A DNA stretch of 64,000 nucleotides from Georgenia thermotolerans (GTDB lineage: Bacteria > Actinomycetota > Actinomycetes > Actinomycetales > Actinomycetaceae), in the NCBI RefSeq assembly GCF_009193185.1, contig NZ_VUKF01000009.1, forward strand, positions 46,726-110,725, written 5' to 3'. Below, one piece after another: positions 59,611 to 64,000 of this stretch. How positions within the stretch are numbered: position 1 is the first letter of the stretch; each line of letters opens with the position of its first letter. The notes below the pieces were generated by a model, which was given only the letters and a program-made list of their open reading frames with translations, did not search any database and was not told the origin of the DNA. The position numbers were made by a program, and so were the translations under genes.

Positions 59611-60309
59611 ATGAGCAACGGCAAGAGGCTGCGCCTCGCGGCGGCGCTGCTCGTGGTGGGCTTCCTCTTCTACGCGGCGGTGGGGCTCCTGCATCCCGAC
59701 GGCCCCGCGAACGACCACCCGGTCGTGTTCGCCGAGTACGCGGCCAGCGCCAGCTGGACCGCGGTGCACCTCGGCCAGTTCGCCGGCATGGCGGTGATCG
59801 TCGCCGGGCTCCTCACCCTCGCCGGGGTGCTCGACGTCGGGGCGCGCGGCGCAGGCTGGGTGGCGCGGCTGGGAGCCGTCTCCGCGACGGTCTCGCTCGC
59901 CCTGTACGGCGTCCTGCAGGCCGTGGACGGCGTGGCGCTCAAGCAGGCCGTCGACGCCTGGACAGCCGCGCCGGAGGCGGAGAAGGCGGCCCGCTTCGCC
60001 ACCGCCGAGGCGGTCCGGTGGCTGGAGTGGGGCACCCGCAGCTATCAGAGCTTCACGTTCGGTCTGGCCCTGGTCCTGCTCGGCAGCGCGGTGGCCGCGA
60101 CCGGACGGCTGCCCCGGGCGCTCGGATACCTCATCGCGCTGTCCGGCCTGGCCTACCTCGTGCAGGGCTGGGTGCTGGGCGAGGAGGGCTTCGCGGGCAC
60201 GAACACCGTCGCCATCCTGGCCGGCTACGTGCTCATCCTGGCGTGGCTCGTCTGGCTCGCCGTGGTCGCCTGGCGGACGAGGGAACCGGCCCGCGCGGCC
60301 AGCCGCTGA
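59611..60309 (+). CDS. Uncharacterised polytopic membrane protein
   Basis: The 232 residues have about six hydrophobic helices (LRLAAALLVVGFLFYAAVGL, AVHLGQFAGMAVIVAGLLTL, VAILAGYVLILAWLVWLAVV). An HPDGPANDHPVVFAEYAAS loop after the first helix is typical of a group of DUF4386-like proteins, but I cannot assign it firmly. ATG 59611 follows GGCGGAG. Convergent with the amino acid permease, eight bases apart. Confidence 0.72.
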   Translation: MSNGKRLRLAAALLVVGFLFYAAVGLLHPDGPANDHPVVFAEYAASASWTAVHLGQFAGMAVIVAGLLTLAGVLDVGARGAGWVARLGAVSATVSLALYGVLQAVDGVALKQAVDAWTAAPEAEKAARFATAEAVRWLEWGTRSYQSFTFGLALVLLGSAVAATGRLPRALGYLIALSGLAYLVQGWVLGEEGFAGTNTVAILAGYVLILAWLVWLAVVAWRTREPARAASR

Positions 60310-60317
60310 CCCGCGGC

Positions 60318-61751
60318 TCAGGTCTCGGCCGACGACGCCGGCCGCTCGAGCGCCGCCTCCCCGCTCTCCTCCAGCGTGGTCATCTCCGGCGGCTCGCGAC
60401 GGAAGAACCGGGTGAGGTAGAGCAGCCAGCAGAACCCGAGCACGAGCCAGATGACCCCGATCGTCAGCGCGTTCTTGTTGAGCTGGGTGAGCAGGAAGAG
60501 GATGACGACCAGGCCGATGAGGGGCTGGACCACCCAGCCGAGCACGGTGCGGTGCACCTCGTGGCGCTGGCGCAGGTACAGGGCGATGACGGAGATGTTG
60601 ACGAACGCGAACGCCGTGAACGCGCCGAAGTTGATGAACGACGTCGACGTCTCCACGTTCAGGAACAGCGCCAGCAGCCCGACGAGCCCGGTGAGCAGGA
60701 GGTTGAACACCGGCGTGCCGAGCCGGGGCAGGAGGTAGCCGAAGACCCCCCGGGGCAGGACGCCGTCGCGGCCCATGGCGTACATGAGCCGGGACCCGGC
60801 GGCCTGGATCGGGATGCCCGCGGTGAACTGGGCGATGATGACGGTGGCCAGGAAGATCGCGCCGAAGAGGTCCCCGCCGATGGTCCGGGCGATGTCCAGC
60901 GCGGCGCTGTCGGGGTTGGCGAAGCTGCCGCCGGGGTGGACCAGCTGGACGACGTAGGACACCACCACGAAGATCAGGCCGGCGATGGCGGCCGTGAGCA
61001 CGATGGCCCGCGGGACGGTGCGACGGGGGTCGACCGCCTCCTCGGCGAAGGTGCTCACGGCGTCGAACCCGATGAAGCTGTAGGCCGCGACCGCCCCGCC
61101 CGCGACGACGGCGCCCACGGTGGACGCGCTGTTCCAGAACGGCTCGAGGGTGACGCCCAGCCCCGGGGTGGCGAACACGTGCCGCAGGGACAGCACCACG
61201 AAGAACACCAGGACGAGCACCTGGAACGAGAGCAGCGCGACGTTCACCCGGGTGGCGAGCTTGATGCCGATGATGTTCAGGACCGTGGTGATCACGATGA
61301 AGGCCAGGACGAAGACCCACTTCGGCACGGTCGGGAACTGCGCCGTCAGGTACGCCGTGCCGATGAGCCAGACCACCATCGGCAGGAAGAAGTAGTCGAG
61401 CATGATCGCCCAGCCGACCATGAACCCGATGCGGGAACCGATGCTGCGCCGGGCGTAGCTGTACGCCGAGCCGGCGACGGGATGCTCCCGCGACATCTTC
61501 CCGTAGCTCAGCGCCGTGAAGATCATGGCGACGGTCGTGAGCAGATAGCTGCCGGCGAGCGTGCCGCCGCTGATCTCCGAGAACGCCCCGAACGTCGTCA
61601 GCACGATGAACGGGGAGATGTAGGCCAGCCCGAACAGGATCATCGGCCACAGCGTGACCGTGCGGTGCAGGTGGCCGGGGTGCGGGGCGGGGTGGCCGGT
61701 GTGCTCCGCCATGTTGCGTGCGTGCTCGGACTGACCGGCTTGCTCGGTCAT
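60318..61751 (-). CDS. APC family amino acid/amine permease
   Basis: A 477-residue transporter with twelve membrane helices. WPMILFGLAYISPFIVLTTF and the SREHPVAGSAYSYARRSIGS loop are APC hallmarks, and SFIGFDAVSTFAEEAVDPRR is the conserved helix 6 region. It likely imports an amino acid or amine by proton symport. It lies 22 bases downstream of the carbon-nitrogen hydrolase gene on the same strand, so uptake and hydrolysis of the same nitrogen compound is plausible. Confidence 0.9.
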   Translation of the reverse strand: MTEQAGQSEHARNMAEHTGHPAPHPGHLHRTVTLWPMILFGLAYISPFIVLTTFGAFSEISGGTLAGSYLLTTVAMIFTALSYGKMSREHPVAGSAYSYARRSIGSRIGFMVGWAIMLDYFFLPMVVWLIGTAYLTAQFPTVPKWVFVLAFIVITTVLNIIGIKLATRVNVALLSFQVLVLVFFVVLSLRHVFATPGLGVTLEPFWNSASTVGAVVAGGAVAAYSFIGFDAVSTFAEEAVDPRRTVPRAIVLTAAIAGLIFVVVSYVVQLVHPGGSFANPDSAALDIARTIGGDLFGAIFLATVIIAQFTAGIPIQAAGSRLMYAMGRDGVLPRGVFGYLLPRLGTPVFNLLLTGLVGLLALFLNVETSTSFINFGAFTAFAFVNISVIALYLRQRHEVHRTVLGWVVQPLIGLVVILFLLTQLNKNALTIGVIWLVLGFCWLLYLTRFFRREPPEMTTLEESGEAALERPASSAET

Positions 61752-61773
61752 GACGACCTCCGCGGATGCGGCG

Positions 61774-62646
61774 TTACCTCCTGCGGACCGCCCACTGGGC
61801 GGCGGTGATGCTGCCGCCGTACAGCGGCAGCGGGATCTCGGCGTCGTCGGGGCGGACCTGGTGCCAGATGCGGTTCAGCCCGCAGGTGCCGAGCTCACGG
61901 GCCTTGGCGACGGCGTCGAGGTCGAGGACGTCCGTGAGGTAGGTGGGGCTCTCGCTGGGCGCCTGCTCGCGGACCAGGCCCTCGGGGTCGACGACGATCG
62001 TGCGGCCGGTGCCGTCGGGCGCGGCGGCGTTGACGCTCAGGACGAAGACCTGGTTCTGGATCGCGGTGGCGCGGGCGAGGACCAGCTCCTGGGCCCGGTC
62101 GATGGTGGAGGTCTGGGCCGGGCAGACGACGAGGTCCGCGCCCATCCACGTCAGCTGCCGCGCGACCTCGGGGAACCAGATGTCGTAGCAGGTGCACAGC
62201 CCGACGGTGCCGAGGTCCGGGATGGTGAAGGTGACGAACCGCGAGCCGGCGTCGAAGGGCTCGAACGGGCGCCAGGGGAAGATCTTGCGGTAGGCCGCCA
62301 CCCGCTCCCCGCGCGGGGAGTAGGCGACGGCGGTGTTGTAGACCTCGCCCGCCGGCCCGGCCTCGATGATCGTGCCGGGCACCAGCCACACGCCCGCCCG
62401 GTGGGCGATGGCCGCCAGCCGCTCCGAGCGGGGGCTGTCCAGCGGCTCGGCGAGCGCGGCGTAGCGGTCGCGGCGGATCTCCGGCGGCCCCACCACCCGG
62501 CACGTGTGGTACTCGGGGTAGACGATCATTCGCGTGCGGGGGAAGTCCGCCATGAGCCCGTGGACCTCGGCCTCGAGCTCGTCCAGGGCGGTGGCCGGGT
62601 CCCGCGCCGGCACCTGCGCCGCGACGACCGGCAGCCAACGGGCCAT
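61774..62646 (-). CDS. Carbon-nitrogen hydrolase (nitrilase superfamily)
   Basis: A 290-residue nitrilase-fold amidase with the Glu-Lys-Cys triad: Glu45 in VYPEYHTCR, Lys121 in AAYRKIFPWRPFEPF and Cys153 in GLCTCYDIWFPE. RIWHQVRPDDAEIPL is the C-terminal strand. It hydrolyses an amide, carbamoyl or nitrile group in the cytosol. Together with the following permease it forms a two-gene unit, about 140 bases from the TetR gene upstream. Confidence 0.92.
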   Translation of the reverse strand: MARWLPVVAAQVPARDPATALDELEAEVHGLMADFPRTRMIVYPEYHTCRVVGPPEIRRDRYAALAEPLDSPRSERLAAIAHRAGVWLVPGTIIEAGPAGEVYNTAVAYSPRGERVAAYRKIFPWRPFEPFDAGSRFVTFTIPDLGTVGLCTCYDIWFPEVARQLTWMGADLVVCPAQTSTIDRAQELVLARATAIQNQVFVLSVNAAAPDGTGRTIVVDPEGLVREQAPSESPTYLTDVLDLDAVAKARELGTCGLNRIWHQVRPDDAEIPLPLYGGSITAAQWAVRRR

Positions 62647-62787
62647 CCTGCGCCTCCCTCGTCGTGGAGGAACGCTAACCCCGCGTGCCCGGACCGGCGA
62701 CCGGCCCGGGCGGAGCCGGCGCCCGCCCGAATGGATCCGACGAGCGCCGCCGGCAGCGGTGGGTGATCGGCCTCGGGACGTCGGCGG

Positions 62788-63483
62788 CTACCGGCTCACC
62801 CGCGTGTCGATCCGGTTGAGCATTTCCTCCAGCGCCCGCTCGAACTCCGCGTCGCTGTGGTCCTCGGCGAGACGCCCCTTGAGCCGTTCGATCGCCGGGT
62901 ACTCGGTGATCGACTCCGTGCTGGTGGGAGCCGCGCTGTTCCCCTCGTCGATCTCCTCGGAGGCCGGCATGGGGGCGCCGCGCTGGGCCGCGGCGAGCAG
63001 GAGCTGGCCGATGAGGAAGCTGGTGAAGGTGCGGTAGGCCGCCACCGCGTCGTCGTCGCTGAAGCCCTCCGCGGTGAGGACCTGCAGGAAGTCCTCGACC
63101 ACCCGGAGGCTGCGCAGCGGGGGCCGGAGCCAGGGGGCGGCGGGCGGCCGGGTGGCGATGAGGGGGAAGACCTGTGGGTGGGCGAAGGTCAGGTCGCGGA
63201 CCTGGTGCGCCAGCTCCTGCAGGTACGCCTGCCAGCCGCCGTGCGGGCCGAGGTGCATGTCGTCGGACAGACGCACCTGGGAGGTGACGTCCTCGACGAC
63301 GGCCTCGAGGAGGTCCTCCCGGCCGTTGACGTACCGGTACAGCGCCATGGCCTCGACGCCGAGCTCGGAGCCGAGCCGGCGCATGCTCAGGGCGCCCAGG
63401 CCCTGGTGGTCGATGAGGGCGACGGCCGCCTCGACGATGCCCTCCCGCGTCAGCGTCGGCCGCTCGGTGCTCCGTGGCGCCAT
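62788..63483 (-). CDS. TetR family transcriptional regulator
   Basis: A 231-residue repressor: LTREGIVEAAVALIDHQGLG, SMRRLGSELGVEAMALYRYV with NGREDLLEAV is the DNA-binding helix-turn-helix. The C-terminal ligand domain resembles the TetR_C type. ATG 63483 is preferred to an upstream ATG at 63498. It is divergent from the accB-like gene and upstream of the hydrolase/permease genes, so it probably regulates one or both. Confidence 0.87.
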   Translation of the reverse strand: MAPRSTERPTLTREGIVEAAVALIDHQGLGALSMRRLGSELGVEAMALYRYVNGREDLLEAVVEDVTSQVRLSDDMHLGPHGGWQAYLQELAHQVRDLTFAHPQVFPLIATRPPAAPWLRPPLRSLRVVEDFLQVLTAEGFSDDDAVAAYRTFTSFLIGQLLLAAAQRGAPMPASEEIDEGNSAAPTSTESITEYPAIERLKGRLAEDHSDAEFERALEEMLNRIDTRVSR

Positions 63484-63605
63484 CACAGCCCTCCGCACCT
63501 GTCCGAGATGTCCGTTCCGCGCTCAGAGCGACGATAGCCGTCGCCCCCGCGCTCGGCATGTCCGGCCGCGCCGATGCCGACGAGAGAATCGGGCGACCTA
63601 CCCCG

Positions 63606-63651
63606 ATTCCGTAATGAGGAATAGCGGGATGAGGCTATTGCGGGATGAGGG
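63606..63651. promoter_or_regulatory. Operator-rich gap before the accB-like gene
   Basis: Two overlapping inverted repeats, ATTCC-N7-GGAAT (63606-63622) and AATAGC-N8-GCTATT (63620-63639), and a direct repeat GCGGGATGAGG (63624-63634 and 63640-63650) lie in the 239-base gap. An additional AATCGGG/CCCGATT pair lies at about 63587-63608. They are less GC-rich than the surroundings and likely bind the divergent TetR regulator. Confidence 0.5.
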
Positions 63652-63722
63652 ACGCGTTCCTACGTTCGTGGCCTGGCGGGAGGGCCGGTGGGCCCAGGGC
63701 ACGAGCGAGGAGGCTTGCACCG

Positions 63723-64000
63723 ATGGACGTGGATCTCGAGGAGCTCGCGGCGATCATCGAGCAGCTCGACAAGACGGAGTTCACCGACTTCCTCTACGAG
63801 AAGGGCTCTCTGCGCATCCACGTCCGGCGCGGCGGGCTGCTCCCGGATGTGGAGGTCGCCCTCAACGGCGCCGCCCGGTCGGCCGCGGCGCCGCCGGACG
63901 GGGAGGCACAGCCGCGGCCCGAGGCCGACGGCCACGCCGGGGCCGCCCCGACGGGGTCCGCCCCGGCTGCGACCGCACCCGCCGTGACCGCGCCCGCCCC
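63723..64000 (+). CDS. accB: Biotin carboxyl carrier protein, AccB type (3' end missing)
   Basis: Ninety-two residues are visible before the window ends. DVDLEELAAIIEQLDKTEFT and the IHVRRGG strand match the N-terminal domain of AccB-type biotin carrier proteins; a long Ala/Pro linker follows and the biotinyl domain would lie beyond base 64000. ATG 63723 follows GCGAGGAGG. A free-standing AccB near a nitrilase and an APC permease suggests a carboxylase cluster for nitrogen compounds, such as the 5-oxoproline or allophanate-type sets, but that part is outside the window. Confidence 0.7.
   Translation, partial: MDVDLEELAAIIEQLDKTEFTDFLYEKGSLRIHVRRGGLLPDVEVALNGAARSAAAPPDGEAQPRPEADGHAGAAPTGSAPAATAPAVTAPA

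Noticed and set aside
1..64000. A genomic island, prophage or insertion sequence
   Set aside because: No integrase, transposase, phage structural gene, tRNA-flanking repeat or marked composition shift was seen; the only mobile-like items are short intergenic repeats.

Overview
The window is chromosomal DNA of a high-GC Gram-positive bacterium (actinobacterium). The base composition, the GTG starts, the very GC-rich third codon positions, a DUF4193-type protein, a fused isobutyryl-CoA mutase (IcmF), an ECF-type HMP/thiamine transporter with a TPP riboswitch, several apparently leaderless genes and the many MFS, ABC and TetR genes all fit Actinomycetota. The style resembles Micrococcales such as Georgenia or Cellulomonas relatives, but that is an impression and not shown by the sequence. 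No rRNA, tRNA, CRISPR array, transposase or phage gene was seen.

Layout. 1-4904: end of a urea/amide-type ABC importer (binding protein, fused permease-ATPase, second ATPase) with an amidase, closed by a strong hairpin. 5005-8280: VOC protein, NAD(P)-binding protein, AI-2E family membrane protein and a LuxR-type response regulator. 8277-10339: its partner sensor kinase, broken by a frameshift. 10516-14636: a membrane protein and icmF, which carries a perfect 14-bp parS core (11988-12001) spelled with rare codons. 14647-18872: hydrolase, small proteins, and a sodium:solute symporter with a 42-residue partner protein. 18927-19088: short palindromic and direct repeats. 19126-30707: a GntR regulator and an eight-gene sugar or polyol operon (binding protein, double ATPase, two permeases, LsrF-like aldolase, GlpD/EryB-like dehydrogenase, FGGY kinase, class II aldolase with an SDR-like tail), with a clear promoter, an 18-bp operator palindrome and a terminator. 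30789-35984: secreted alpha/beta hydrolase, ABM-domain protein, TetR regulator, DrrAB-like exporter, DUF4193 protein.

36211-43638: an HTH regulator with a cysteine-containing C-terminus divergent from a lone cytochrome oxidase subunit I gene (ctaD), followed by DUF488, AhpD-like, membrane, FAD oxidoreductase, DoxX and Bcr/CflA genes. 43683-49228: MOSC protein, a cluster of about 24-nt repeats, a Y-family polymerase, a second ABC exporter, and a hydrolase/WYL-regulator divergent pair. 49218-50996: a protein joining a DUF429 (RNase H-like) domain to a RelA/SpoT synthetase domain, the most unusual protein here. 51035-55841: GNAT gene and the YkoFEDC-type thiamine-precursor transporter behind a TPP riboswitch. 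55983-58099: ECF sigma factor with a membrane-anchored CU044_5270-like partner. 58167-64000: pirin, GNAT, membrane protein, APC permease plus carbon-nitrogen hydrolase, TetR, and the start of an accB-like biotin carrier gene behind an operator-rich gap.

The most promising leads are the DUF429-RelA/SpoT fusion, the chimeric Lsr/Ery-like catabolic operon and the parS site buried in icmF. If the parS site is real, the window lies in the origin-proximal part of the chromosome.
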